DNA from: Melampsora larici-populina 98AG31
Lineage: Eukaryota > Basidiomycota > Pucciniomycetes > Pucciniales > Melampsoraceae
Direction of reading: 5' to 3'
DNA length: 64,000 bases
Assembly: GCF_000204055.1 (NCBI RefSeq)
Contig: NW_006768798.1
Span: 452,176 to 516,175, forward strand
Shown here: positions 1 to 11,097 of the stretch, in pieces
Layout: every line of letters starts with the position of its first letter
Position numbering within the stretch: position 1 is the stretch's first letter
Program-made: the position numbers and the translations under genes
The notes under the pieces: generated by a model
What the model saw: the letters and a program-made list of their open reading frames with translations, nothing else
What the model was told of the DNA's origin: nothing
Databases searched by the model: none

Positions 1-806
1 CTTCATTCACTCCTTGGTATTGCAGTGGGTATGAAATCTGCCATGTCACTTCCCTCCTCATCTGAATATCTCAGCCTGATTTTCATAAGGCCACTTTGGG
101 TCAAAATATATCTGAATCTGATGTCTGTTCTGGTTGTTTTCTACCTACTTGAGTGAGGTCTGTCATCATGGACTTACCTCACATTTTGCACCTTGCATAG
201 AGGTTAATGATGGCTCTCAAATTGCTGAAACCAATCAAAAGTCACAAGGAAATTTTGGCTTTAGTCTTGTCAAGCTTCCAGAAACCTTGTTGTTATGATC
301 CTGATAGATAGATAGTTGAGTTGATGAGTCAATGGGTTGATGAATGTCCATAAGGCAGGTAATGAATCAATCAAGACATATGTCACAGGCATACAGCAGT
401 TCTTTTTGGTATTTGAAATTTGGCTTGGACCACTGAAAGCAAAAAAAAGATCTAGCACTTGTTGGGTCTTGCTGTCTTGCACTATACAAGGAAGGGGGAT
501 GGTAAACTTGTTCATAGAATAATTGTAAATAGTTTCATCATGTAAAGCTTCTGCACTCTATCTATACACTTATTCACCTTGAGCAATTTAGTCAGTGAAA
601 ATATTCATAAGAAATAAAAAAGAAAATTTGATTGGTTCTTGATCAAGAATAAAAAAAACGAGACAATAATTGAAACACAGTAGATACAATGTAGGATATT
701 CTACTATGTAACCAAATTGGGATACAATGAAAATGTAGAGGAATTGATATAAAAAGCAAGATTGAAGAAGTTTATATGTTGAAGCTTGATGGGTTCTGAA
801 TCTTAT
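1..806. other. intergenic, no gene recognised
   Basis: AT-rich sequence downstream of the adenylating-enzyme gene. Only short open frames of low-complexity composition occur on either strand, none with a recognisable motif. A tetranucleotide-like stretch (gatagatagat) lies near 303-315. Confidence 0.5.
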
Positions 807-3237
807 TCAAGTTTTATGAAATCGAGTATTATAACTAGAAACCTCACAAGAAGGTTCAATCCTTTCTTTGAAATTTACAAATCTCAAATTATTAGTTTGA
901 TTAACTTGTTGATTATCAGTGGAAGTAATAGTAGAAGAAGAATGTTGATAAACGTTTTGAATTCTTTTGGAAAAAAATTCTAATGCAGTTGGTCTAGAAA
1001 TTGTACCTTTTAATGTTTTGGGTAATGGATTTGAATTTGAATTTGTTATGATGATTGACTTTTTGATGATTTTGTGTGGGTTTGGAATTGATTGATTTAC
1101 TACTTGGATTAAAGGCCTGTAGTAGTCACACAAAGATACACTCAAGATTAGTCATTCATTGTTATTAAAATCTTTAAACGTTCTCTTTTTCGAAGAAGGG
1201 ATGAGTGATCTTACCAAATAAGTTCGATAAACTGAGAATTATTCATCGGATTCTTATTTATTTGATCATCATCAATTTCAATGATCGCTCCAATTCTTGG
1301 TTTACCTTCACCAAAGAGAAGTGCACTTTTGATTACTGGATCACTTGTCAAGATAGCTTCCAATGCCGCCCTGTATAATAAAAATTCAATTTAAATCAGA
1401 AAATAGTCTTTTTGAGGGTTCTGGATTGAGTATTTTTGTTGTATCTTACGGATTTATTTTTACTGAATTGTTGAGAGTGATTTGATCGTTTAGACGACCT
1501 ACCACTCGATATAATGGTAAACTTGAATGTTTTGATAATAAGTCTCTTGTATGATAGATTTGAGGACTGAAATCATCATTTATGGTTAATGAACACCGAT
1601 GTTGATCAGAAGACTATTAAAAAGTAACCCAACATCAAATCATTCATCAAAAATCTAATCAGTCCTGAATATTCAAAAGGTTTGTATCTTACTAGTATGT
1701 CAAGTTCAAATACATTTTCATCATGTTGTTTCATTTGAGTTTTGATTTGTGAAGATAACTCAAAATATTCCCAATTGGATCCAAGAGGATGTTTAGAAAA
1801 TAATTTAGCTATAGCTCCTACTTCAGTTCTATCAAGGGAGAATTTCATTTGATCAGAATAACAAGGTTGAATATCTATTGCGGTTATCTTTTCGAGACTA
1901 GGATTCACTTACGCTCCATACATGTTACTTAATTTAATCCCTTTTTGATTTAATTGATTTCCGATTTCTTTCGATAATGGTTTACCACCAAATGCAACTC
2001 TTTGATTACTTTTAAGATAATCAACCATTTCTGAATCCCTTGACCATTCCTATTGATAAGAGAATTTTCAGAGATTCATCAAGGAAAAAAGATAAAGGAT
2101 GAAGAGAAGGAAAACACAATTGGACTGACTGTTAGCATCAGTGGACTGAAGACTGTGACTGTACATCCTACTTTTCTCATCGCTCTCATCTTGCTTTTTG
2201 AATCTAAAGTTCTAAGTCTCGAACGACCATTGGGTCCAAGTTCAGGTCTATAAAAAGCAGATACAGCGCCTTGTGAAAGTGAATAATCCAATCCGACATG
2301 TGCTCCCATGTTATGATAAGGTGGTAAGGTCATTGCTGAAATTAGTTGTTCTGACCAAGGGAAATCAGTATGAAGTCCAGAGGTGAGAAGAGCATGGAAG
2401 CCGAGTCGATTGATTGGTACAAGTTTTGGAAACCCTGTGGTACCTGATGTATGGTAATAGATAATGGGTGTGTGAACGTGACGAGGTTGATTTGATGATG
2501 AGATTTTGATCGATTGATCTGGAATTGATGGATTGGTCTCGTATGAAGTCGATTTGAACAATCTAGGGAAAAGTTGAAATGTGTCTAGACACTCAAGTAA
2601 ATTAATGGAGTGATCAGGTAATAAAATCCTTATCACTTCTTCCATTTGATTTTTTGCAAGTTTTTCAATCTCGTCTAGGTTTTGTATGGAAAGCTTCGGG
2701 TTATATTGAACAAGGACATTTTTACAACCACTATGATGAAGTAAATGAGCAATAGCTTCAGGTGAGTTGAGTGGTGAAATCACAAAAGGCTACTCTCAAG
2801 TACGTAATGAGAGAAGTCAAAATCAATGCCTACTTCTTCAATTGAGCAAAAATCAAAATATGTGCAATTTGACTTACGATCAAACCTGATTTAATTATTC
2901 CTAAAAGTAAAGTAAAATGTGATAATGGCTCATCTGATGAGATGATACCAACAATCTCTGGTGTTGAAGTTGAAGAACGTTTGATATTTTGAGAAAGTTG
3001 TTCTACTACTTTAAGAATCCCATTTCCAATTTCATTCCAAGTGATCAAATCTTTAAAACTAGGTTCAATTTTTTCTTCATCAGATAGAATCCCAAAAGGA
3101 TAATTCGAATTATGGATCAAATGAAAATCGATAAGTTGATCTAGATTAAATTCTTCAAGACTTATTTCAGGTGATTTGAAAGTTGGATAAGTTGATCGAA
3201 CTTGATCGAAGAATGAGATGGGATTCGTGGAAGACAT
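807..3237 (-). CDS. NRPS-like / AMP-binding adenylate-forming enzyme, stand-alone adenylation domain
   Basis: The product activates a carboxylic acid with ATP to an acyl- or aminoacyl-adenylate; the substrate cannot be read from sequence. Seven exons fit: 3237-2878, 2789-2130, 2049-1913, 1828-1693, 1613-1450, 1370-1215 and 1116-807, summing to 641 codons including stop. Visible core motifs in order are ISPLNSPEAIAHLL, the phosphate-binding loop YHTSGTTGFPK, VAFGGKPL, NMYGATE across the third intron, GRLNDQ followed by KINP, and PLPKTLKGTISR near the C-terminus, which is how fungal NRPS-like enzymes end their adenylation domain. The first ATG (MSSTNP) is chosen because the upstream in-frame ATG adds a segment unlike the family. 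No phosphopantetheine-carrier Ser motif or thioester-reductase domain follows: the frame stops at 807. This could be a natural stand-alone enzyme or a 3'-truncated NRPS-like gene. Confidence 0.85.
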
Positions 3238-3306
3238 CTTAACTAAAAAGTTTATATAGTACAACCAAAAGAAAGTTTTGGGAATGAAGGCCATCTTTCC
3301 TATTTA

Positions 3307-3817
3307 TTATTGGAGCCTTAATAAACTTTTATGGGGCAGACTTATTTGGTTTATCTTGATCATAAACGGTGGATTCCGGCACAAGGGCAGTGGTGTTCTA
3401 CCGTACATACGATCATCGGCAAATGTGATCTTTTTATCGGCGGCATCGAGAGTAGAACTCTTCGGCATATAGTTTTCGATCGGTGTTTGGGAATGCCATG
3501 TGGGATACAAAACGCAGTTTAAAGCAAGATAATTTCCATTGCCGTGTATAGCAGTCCTCATGGTGACCGGATTTAGCTGACCCGTGTATACCGCCTTGAT
3601 AAGGAAGCCAGAATAGCAAAAACGAAAGAGGGCTGTTGAAACATGCCTTGCAAGTCGAGAGTAAGTGACTTTTTCTCTCCACAATTGTTCGGGTGCACCG
3701 CGTCCGCCGGCAATACCCCACTGCGAAACGTTTACGTAAGCGCAATCGGCATCGAAATTCTGGTTCAAAACATTCGGTATCACTATAGGCTGCGACAGCG
3801 ACGCTACATACCGTCAA
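3307..3817 (-). other. GC-richer open-frame block, unidentified
   Basis: Two overlapping minus-strand frames (3307-3783 and 3434-3817) stay open through a block clearly richer in G+C than the flanks. One reads through segments such as YVNVSQWGIAGGRG and KAVYTGQLNPVTM. I do not recognise a family. It begins directly upstream of the adenylating-enzyme start, so it may be a gene fragment or transposon remnant that inserted near that promoter. Short overlapping frames in GC-richer DNA can also be chance. Confidence 0.25.
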
Positions 3818-4926
3818 AATCGATCACTTCCCTCACCTCCCTAGATGTTGAGCGATCGAATGACGACACCGCCATAGGTCACTAAAACTTTCAGCTTACG
3901 GATCACTGGCTATCATCAAGTATCCCTCAAATAGGCGATGCGGAATATCTTAGTGGTCTAACATTGCCCAATCCCGCTGCATGATCGTAATACAACTGTC
4001 ATCCTAAGCGGTGTGGTGGTAGTGCCCAGTCTGAGTCAGTGCCATCGGCTGATACCACACCTATACCACATCCATCCCGTGCCTTTATCAGATATTGAAT
4101 CTGAAACCCACAATTTAGAACAAATTGAAAACCAAACGGAACCCCGATAAAACATCGGGGAAGAAGCCAGATTCTTCAAAGGTCTTCAGCTCAAATTTTC
4201 GATTTTGATGGGTGGGTGTGAAATGAGTGACATCAAGCTCAGTAACAGACCCATGTACGGGTGACGTCAGCAAATGGGGTTATCTGGGATGGTGATATCA
4301 AGATAACCGCCAGTGTACAATCACGCAGACCAAAAATCTGCGCACGCTCTATCAGATATGTGATCAAAAGAGTCCAAAGGGCGCGCAGCATTGCAACAAA
4401 TGAGGTAGTACAAGTTAAAATTACAACCTAATCAAGGTTTCTGAAATTGATACCTGCAGCAACAAAACCAATGAACAAAAAATGAAACAGAAATGCTGAT
4501 ATAAAAATAACGCGAGTGTATCACACAGACCAAAAGCCTGTGCGCAATCTATCAGATGCGTGATCAAAGGAGTCCAAAGGGCGTGAAAACACAATCAAAT
4601 ACCTGCAGCAATGAAACCAATGAAACAGAACAGGTAGGTTCTCTTGTAATATAAATAAGTAAAGAACTCTCTTTAATCACATCAATTTGCACATCATAAG
4701 TCTCAAATTTACTCGCACACATCCTAATCATTCATCCTTGAAAACAGAATGTGAATCCTCAAGCTTCCATGGCAATGTTGCCATTCAGTCATGTTGATCA
4801 TCTGGATTTCCTGCTTTTTCAACACGAGACACATCACTTCACTTGTCATCACATCCAACAACTTAAGAACATTTGGGCCTCGCATGACTGAGTCCTACCA
4901 GCATGGAAGACTGTAAAGCACTCTGA
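3818..4926. other. intergenic, imperfect tandem duplication inside
   Basis: No gene was seen. Two imperfect copies of a block of about 200 bp lie at about 4301-4500 and 4501-4640. Each begins gcgag/gccagtgta, carries cagaccaaaa, atcagat and tgatcaaa, then agtccaaagggcg, and each is followed by tacctgcagcaa and a shared aaaccaatgaa. The second copy is shorter through loss of the middle. Confidence 0.6.
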
Positions 4927-5549
4927 CACTGTAAACATTATGCATTATCCCCAAGTGGGAATGGTAAAATGATTAAGATTATAGTTTTTTGTAAAAATAT
5001 CAATCACTGCACACCTGACCCATAAAACCCACACTACATATGTGCAGCAGGCTAAGTAAATAGGTGGTTATTGTGTACATACAGGTCTGGTTAGTTATCT
5101 GCTCATCTAGATAATTGAATCATATGTAATAGATGCCGTAACTTTCTTGAGCTTGACAAAAGCATACTGAAAATTGACTACATACACTGACTCAAAGTTT
5201 TGGTGTAATTTCATCAACTAAACTTCATGTAACACTCTTTCTGTTACTGACAAATGGCATCAAGAGTATTTCCTGAGTAGATATGGAGGCATAAGTAGTC
5301 AATGTTTGGGACAATTTTGTCAAAGTGAAAAAATTTACATGATGTATCACATGTGATTTACTTATTTAGATGAGTAAACAACTCAGCATACCTGTATGTA
5401 CATGATAGCCACCTATTTACTCAGCCTGACGTACATATGTAGTATGGGTGTTATGGCTCAGGTGTGTGGTGACAGATCTTTTTATGACAAACCACAATCT
5501 TAATCATTTTCCCATTCCAACTTGAGAATAATATATGATGTTTACAGTG
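4927..5549. mobile_element. fold-back MITE (family A), copy 1, uninterrupted
   Basis: A long imperfect palindrome: almost the whole left half is repeated inverted in the right half. It begins CACTGTAAACAT and ends ATGTTTACAGTG. Shared arm blocks include aaaatgattaagatt, ctacatatgt, gtacatacaggt and aacttcatgtaacactctttctg or its complement. Length is 623 bp. Immediate flanks are TGA and TTA, so a target duplication is only approximate here. It has no coding capacity, so a non-autonomous element is inferred. Confidence 0.85.
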
Positions 5550-5628
5550 TTATATCTGAAAATGACTAGAACCAGAGCTGACAATTCAATGATTTGATAC
5601 CAACTCTTGGTTAACAGTGTGTCAATCA

Positions 5629-6302
5629 GAGCATCCACTATGGGTGCCTTAACAACGTGATTTAGCGTTACCGTAACGCTAAAATCCAGACAGGCCCACT
5701 ATGGACCTGTTTTAGACATGCGGTCCGTACGACCGCGTCAAGTCTTGCAGTCCGCTTGTTCAAATCTACAAAAGCCTACGACTTGATTTATTGTAAACTT
5801 TTGGCGCATCCAAACGGTCAACAGCCATCCAATGATCTATCTCCCATCCAGCTCTGCACTCACCACCTTCACTCAAAACCTTCCCTCTTCCCTCGAACTC
5901 TCAGCTTGTTGATAGTAGCTGTTTACTCCGGATTTGCAAAAAAAAGCATCTTTTTTCAAAAAAAGTCATCTCGCGCGATCGATGTCACCAAGATCAAACA
6001 AGAGGTGAGAAAGCTCTTTGCTGATTGTCAAAACCTGAAGGCATCAATTTGGTTCTTTCTGGTCACCAAGGTAGTCATCAGCATAGGCTGGGTGAGGTGT
6101 GGTAAGATACTTCAATTTGAGTCTTGACTTTGCCATAGCGTGTATAGTGTTCTAAGAACAGATTATCGTAGTTAAATCCTACGTTACATCATCCCATAGT
6201 GGATTTCATGCGGTTAACAACTTAGCTACAACACGCATGATTAAATTTTGTGATCAGGACCGCAAAATTTACGATAAAACACCCTCAACATAGTGGATGC
6301 TC
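5629..6302. mobile_element. MITE with GAGCATCCACTATG termini and TCA target duplication
   Basis: The ends are perfect 14 bp inverted repeats, GAGCATCCACTATG and CATAGTGGATGCTC. TCA is present on both sides (5626-5628 and 6303-6305), consistent with a 3 bp target duplication as in PIF/Harbinger- or CACTA-type elements. The left part contains compact palindromes (GCGTTACCGTAACGC; GCGGTCCGTACGACCGC). An open frame at 5756-6127 shows no recognisable domain. A related fragment occurs at about 34516-34625, and the same terminal motif occurs at 22496. Confidence 0.7.
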
Positions 6303-7018
6303 TCAGTGGGCCGCTTAGGTCAGATAGGTATTTCTATGATGGAGAGCAGAGTCTACAATGTTTATGCCAGTTTGGGCTCCGTGGAATTTTCCTTTACTGA
6401 TCTCTTGTCGTTTTTCTCACCTCCAACAGTACTTCAGATAATCATATGAGTAACATTGTGGAACAAGATGAACACCAAAATGAATTTTATAACTAGCTTA
6501 AAGAGTTTTTCCTACAAGGAAGTTGAGGGATGTATGGTACTCACTCACATATCTGACAGATCTGGTCCTACCATTCCCTCACAGAACACATGCACATCAT
6601 TGTACACCAATACAGAAGGATGTGATGCATGTCAAGAGAGACTTCTAAGATCACTTCTTGGTGTGGTTTCAACAGACGTGTGAATATAATCCTCAACTTA
6701 TTTCTCTATATTCCATGAGACAGTGACTTATATGAACTTACCATTCACAATGGGGTGTTCAGAAAAAGACCTCTACCACAAAGTTGGGTTGAAGACTATA
6801 GCTTGATATGTCCGTCAATTGGAGACATTCACATATCAATTCTGTCATACATCAGGCATTGGTCTGAGGCACTGATCAAAACTGTTCAAGACATCTTTCT
6901 CGTACTAATACAGAATCTTGTTGTCTGACCTTGTTTGAGTGATAATGATGGAAGATGACTTCATCAGCTGTTATTTGCCTGATGATCATAATCATTGCCT
7001 CAGGTTTAATGGATTTAC
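6303..7018. other. intergenic, no gene recognised
   Basis: AT-rich spacer between the 674 bp MITE and the Ty3/Gypsy insertion. One short open frame (6456-6683) has no recognisable family. Confidence 0.4.
7014..7018. repeat. target-site duplication TTTAC (left)
   Basis: TTTAC precedes the left LTR and is repeated at 11079-11083 directly after the right LTR. A 5 bp duplication is what LTR-retrotransposon integrases leave. Confidence 0.85.
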
Positions 7019-7194
7019 TGTAAGGACTAGGGATGGGCAGAGAGGTGCAAGGAAGACTAGCGTAAAGGTCCTCTAGCTGAGGTAATATATTGCTATGTGA
7101 GGATTAGAGGAGTCTAATCCTCTAGGCTACTAACTAGAGAACAACCCAGTACAAGCATGTCTAAGTATAAGCATATGACAAAGCGCTCATAACA
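7019..7194 (-). repeat. 3' LTR of the Gypsy element
   Basis: Begins TGTAAGGACTAGGG and ends CGCTCATAACA. It matches 10924-11078 almost base for base but carries 21 extra bases near the middle (tattgctatgtgaggattag region). Confidence 0.9.
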
Positions 7195-7287
7195 TCACTC
7201 CCCCTTTAATGTCTCAACCTCCTCTTGCAGGTTAGCATCTTTCCACGGGTGGCATTAAAAACCCAGTGGGAAAAAAGCCATACCCTC

Positions 7288-9116
7288 TTACTTCCTCCGT
7301 GTCCTCTTGTATCTGTCTTCTGCCTTTGGATAATTATTGTTGAATTCATTTACTGCTTCTTTTGCGTTGCTGAGTGAATTTTCTGGCTCCCACGTATCAT
7401 AACTTGAATCATACCCTTTCCAACTAATAAGATACTCTACTTTGCTTCCCTTCTTTCTCTTGTCCAGAACTTCATTCACTTCATATTCCAGGTCTTCATT
7501 TATCATTATTGGTGGTGGTGGTTGTTGTTCTTGGCCTTCAACACTACTAGGGCGGAATTCTCGTAGCAGGTTAACGTGAAATACCGGGTGTATTCTCGAC
7601 ATGGACCTAGGTAATACCAGCTTGTAAGCATTTTGAGAAACTTGGCTAGAAATGACAAACGGTCCCATCCATCGATGAGAGAACTTAGCTGTGGGTCTGG
7701 TGGTGGATAGGTTTTTGTTACTTAGCCATACTCTCGTGCCTTTCTTCCATACAGGTGACGTGTTAACTTTCTTGTCGTGTTGAATTTTCATTTCATCTTG
7801 CGCTAATCTCATCAAATCCTTTAACTCGTTTTGCACTTCCTTTATCTGTTTCATTCGGTCTTCCACTATTGGTAAACATTGGTCGCTTGACGGTATGTCT
7901 GTAAAGCTAGGATCATATCCATAATTTGCTTTAAATGGGGATACACCGATCGCCATGTGCTGGTTGTTATTATACGAAAATTCAGCAAACGGCAAGAGAT
8001 TGTACCAATTATCTTGCTTATAAGAAACGAAATGCCTTAGGTATAACTCTACTGCCTTGTTCGTGATTTCCGATTGGCCATCCGTTTGTGGGTGATACGC
8101 CGTCGACGACTGAGTCGTGATTCCCAACCTTTTGTGGAAGTCTTTCGTGATTTTCGAAATGAATATGTTTCCACGGTCAGACGTGATGGTCTGTGGAGTA
8201 CCATGTAGTCGCCATACTTCTCTTATCATAAGACTTGCTAGCTCCTCCGATTTCATTTCCTTTCTGCATGGCAGGAAGTGCGCCATTTTGGTTAACCGGT
8301 CAACGACCGTTAAGATGCTATCGTGACCGTTCGACACAGGCAGGTCAGTTATCATATCGTAACATATGTCTATCCACGGGCCTTTTGGAACCTGCAATGG
8401 TTGGAGACTTCCAAATGGTTTCTCTGTTTGAGACTTTACTCTTTGGCAAGATTGGCAACCTTCTACATATCGATTGATGTACGCCTTCATCAATGGCCAG
8501 TGATAAGCTCTTTTCACCAGTGCTAATGTTTGCATTCGCCCTGGGTGACCCGCCAATTTGCTGTCATGTCTGGATCTCAGGATTTGGAGTTTCAGGTTAG
8601 CATCATCAGGAACTACGATTCGATTTTTGAAATACAATACTCCTTGCACGACTTTGTAGTTGATCATTAATTTTGATTGCGGCATGTCTTGACACATTCT
8701 CATGAGCTCAATTAACTTGCTGTCATTTTCATATCCTGACTTGACTTCATTGATGATTTGAATGTCCGTCCATATCGGTTCTTCAAGATGTTTGTCTTCA
8801 CTTAACTCGTCCTCAGTGACCAGTGGTTCTTCATTTGTGCTTTCATCAACAAACCACATGTCGGCAATTTCCAGGTCATCAATGAATGCATCGTGCGGTA
8901 GGTTCTCCGGTTTGAGTATTTGACCAAACGAGAGTTTCGTTCCATCAGGTGGCATGTAGTCTGGTCGTCGGGAAAGCGCGTCTGGCTTGGTTGAATGCTT
9001 CCCAGGTCGGAATCGTATTTCAAAGTCGAAGTTTCCAAGGGTTTCTGCCCAACGCGCCTGCCTCCTTGTCAGTTCTTTGGTTGTCATAAGGGATTCCAGA
9101 TTCTTGTGATCAGTGT
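7288..9116 (-). CDS. Gypsy pol fragment: RNase H end, integrase, chromodomain
   Basis: The frame is continuous from about 9116 (VTVYTDHKNLESL) to the stop at 7288. In order it shows the C-terminal part of RNase H (TDHKNLESL, DALSRRPDY), the HHCC zinc-binding head of integrase (HDSKLAGHPG then CQSCQRVK), the integrase core with D at YDMITDLP, D at SDRG and E at DGQSE, and a chromodomain at the end (EVLDKRKKG, YLISWKGYDSSYDTWEP) with the aromatic cage residues present. The chromodomain places it among chromoviruses, whose integrases are thought to tether to histone marks. Upstream pol (RT) is deleted, so this frame no longer follows from a full polyprotein. Confidence 0.9.
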
Positions 9117-9128
9117 AAACAGTGACAT

Positions 9129-9467
9129 TTAATCGGTTATGATGAAAGTTGTAGGAGTTGAATTGGTCGAGTTGACATGAAAGTCACTTGTGTGAGTAAT
9201 CTGGGATTCGTGTCCGCTGAATCCCATTACACTTCGAGTTTGGGGTAGGGGCTCTGTTTGAAGGTGGTTTCTGAGTACAAACTTCTCACTCATTGCCTCG
9301 TGGGTTGCTCCACTGTCTACGAGGGCTTTTGCATTCAAGGTTGTGGCTGATTTAACGTCAACAATTGTAACATAGTCAATGATTCGTGTATCTTTCATTT
9401 CTAAAGCATTGATGTCACTACAGTCTACAGTTAAATTTGAATCGCTCGGGGGAGGCACAACTAGCAC
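9129..9467 (-). CDS. Gypsy aspartic protease fragment
   Basis: The frame overlaps the end of gag by 7 bp in another frame, a usual gag-pol arrangement. The catalytic triad appears as ALVDSGATHEAMS. The frame ends at TFIITD and stop, exactly where the RT would follow in an intact element. RNase H sequence resumes in a different frame within a few bases, so this is the deletion breakpoint. Confidence 0.85.
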   Translation of the reverse strand: MLVVPPPSDSNLTVDCSDINALEMKDTRIIDYVTIVDVKSATTLNAKALVDSGATHEAMSEKFVLRNHLQTEPLPQTRSVMGFSGHESQITHTSDFHVNSTNSTPTTFIITD

Positions 9468-10573
9468 TCCCGAGCTCCTCCATTTTTTGACGCTTCAGCT
9501 CTTCCCTCTTCCTTTTCATTTTCTTTCACTACATCTACTTCAGCAACTCTTGCTCTAAATCTACTCCCCCCTCTTCCTCTCCAATTACCCCTTCCGCTTC
9601 TCTTCTTTTTCTCCGGGCAATCTCCTATGTAATGACTTGTACTACCACATCCATAACATGCTCCAGTCTCTCCTCGCCTGCGGTACTCGTCTTGAGATAT
9701 TTTGAGACTAAACGCTGAACAGTCCATTGCGTCTGGGTCTACCTGAGACACTTGAGGGGCGTTCGTGTTGAATGAGTTCGCCGTTGATGCAATCACATCT
9801 TGAGTTCGTTTATTGACTTTATTATCGATCTTGATTGCTAACTTAGCCATGTCTTCAACCTTCTCAAATTCATCCCGTACCATAAATACCGTGATTTCAT
9901 TTTTTAAACCTTGTTCAAACTGAGTCACTAGAACTGATTCAGGCCATTTAACTACAAGTGCAAGTTCTGAAAATCTAATCCAGTAATCTGCTACCGTCTT
10001 CGTCTGCTTCAACGCTCTGATGTCTTTCTCGGCTTTAGCAACTCGTTCCGAATCGAAAAACGTGGCCTTGAATGAGTCTAGGAACCTCTTCCAAGTCACC
10101 GATGCAGCACGGTCTGGGTCTAAGATTTCATCTATGATCGATTGGCCCCATATGCTCGCTTTTCCCGTGAGATACGAAAGCGCAAATGCCACCTGACCTT
10201 GTTCGTTGACAAACGATGCCGAATTCATTTGCATGTACAATCCGATTTGGTTCACAAAGATTTCAGCCTTTTGGCCTTTGGTGCCATCGAACTTATCAGG
10301 TGTTGCTATTTTTGGTGGTTTCACATGATGTACAGCTGTTGCAGTAGGGACGGGATTCGATTGTGGTTGAGTCGGTGGTTGATTAGTCTGCATGAATGGG
10401 ATCTGACTGCCTGAACCTTGATGTATTCGAGATTGATCAAAGGTTTGTTTCAATTCATTCCATCCACGCTCCGCTTCCTTTCTCAATCTTGTTTCTTCTT
10501 CTAACTTAGCATGCAGCTCATCCATCCTCCTCATCAGCTCCTCCATCCCATTGCTCGTCATTGGATTATCCAT
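9461..10573 (-). CDS. Gypsy gag (capsid and nucleocapsid)
   Basis: 370 residues. An N-terminal coiled-coil-like charged segment (about residues 8-50) is followed by a gag capsid region (KPPKIATPDKFDGTKG, FALSYLTGKA, RVAKAEKDIRALKQT, VADYWIRFSELA). A CCHC zinc knuckle follows near residue 310 (CYGCGSTSHYIGDC), then an RG-rich basic tail. The frame is intact. The start ATG at 10573 is the first in the frame after the leader. Confidence 0.92.
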   Translation of the reverse strand: MDNPMTSNGMEELMRRMDELHAKLEEETRLRKEAERGWNELKQTFDQSRIHQGSGSQIPFMQTNQPPTQPQSNPVPTATAVHHVKPPKIATPDKFDGTKGQKAEIFVNQIGLYMQMNSASFVNEQGQVAFALSYLTGKASIWGQSIIDEILDPDRAASVTWKRFLDSFKATFFDSERVAKAEKDIRALKQTKTVADYWIRFSELALVVKWPESVLVTQFEQGLKNEITVFMVRDEFEKVEDMAKLAIKIDNKVNKRTQDVIASTANSFNTNAPQVSQVDPDAMDCSAFSLKISQDEYRRRGETGACYGCGSTSHYIGDCPEKKKRSGRGNWRGRGGSRFRARVAEVDVVKENEKEEGRAEASKNGGAREC

Positions 10574-10923
10574 ATTAGCTGGTGGGATTTCACTTTCCTC
10601 TAGAGGACTATCGGGTAAAGTGAAGTCCGGCGTTTTGGCTGATGTAATCGAGGTGATTGGCTGTAGATCCTTTGATTTAAAGTTCGGAAGATTGCGGGGT
10701 TTACACTCGTACTCGTTTCCACTTTTAACTTCTGATAGTTTTCTGAATAAGATTCTGAATTAAATGATTGGATCTGATTCTTTTAACTGTAACCTTCTTT
10801 GCTTGCTTTCTTCTTCTTTAACTTTCTTCTTCTTTAACTTTCTTCTTCTAATTTGTTTTTTCTTTCTTATACTTGATTCCTTGGACCCCTAGAGATAGAC
10901 GTAGCAATATGTACGTAGCAATA

Positions 10924-11078
10924 TGTAAGGACTAGGGATGGGCAGAGAGGTGCAAGGAAGACTAGCGTAAAGGTCCTCTAGCTGAGGTAATAGGAGTCTA
11001 ATCCTCCAGGCTACTAACTAGAGAACAACCCAGTACAAGCATGTCTAAGTATAAGCATATGACAAAGCGCTCATAACA
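10924..11078 (-). repeat. 5' LTR of the Gypsy element
   Basis: Same termini as the 3' LTR (TGTAAGG...TAACA), 155 bp. Just inside lies a short direct repeat (acgtagcaatatgt twice at about 10898-10925). I could not identify a convincing tRNA primer-binding site. Confidence 0.9.
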
Positions 11079-11097
11079 TTTACCAGGTAGGTTAATC

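Larger units (their letters stand above)
7019..11078 (-). mobile_element. Ty3/Gypsy chromodomain LTR retrotransposon, RT-deleted derivative
   Basis: A complete insertion on the minus strand, bounded by LTRs at 7019-7194 (3' LTR) and 10924-11078 (5' LTR) and by the duplication TTTAC. Order in the element sense: 5' LTR, leader, gag with zinc knuckle, aspartic protease, a junction, end of RNase H, integrase, chromodomain, polypurine tract (AAAGGGGGAGTGA, complement of about 7195-7207), 3' LTR. The reverse transcriptase and most of RNase H are missing between 9129 and about 9115. The two LTRs are nearly identical except for a 21 bp insertion or deletion (176 against 155 bp). Recent movement with proteins supplied in trans is plausible but inferred. 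Confidence 0.92.

Noticed and set aside
9129..9467. Reading the protease frame as an independent host aspartic protease
   Set aside because: It overlaps gag and ends exactly at the RT deletion point between LTRs, so it is part of the Gypsy element.
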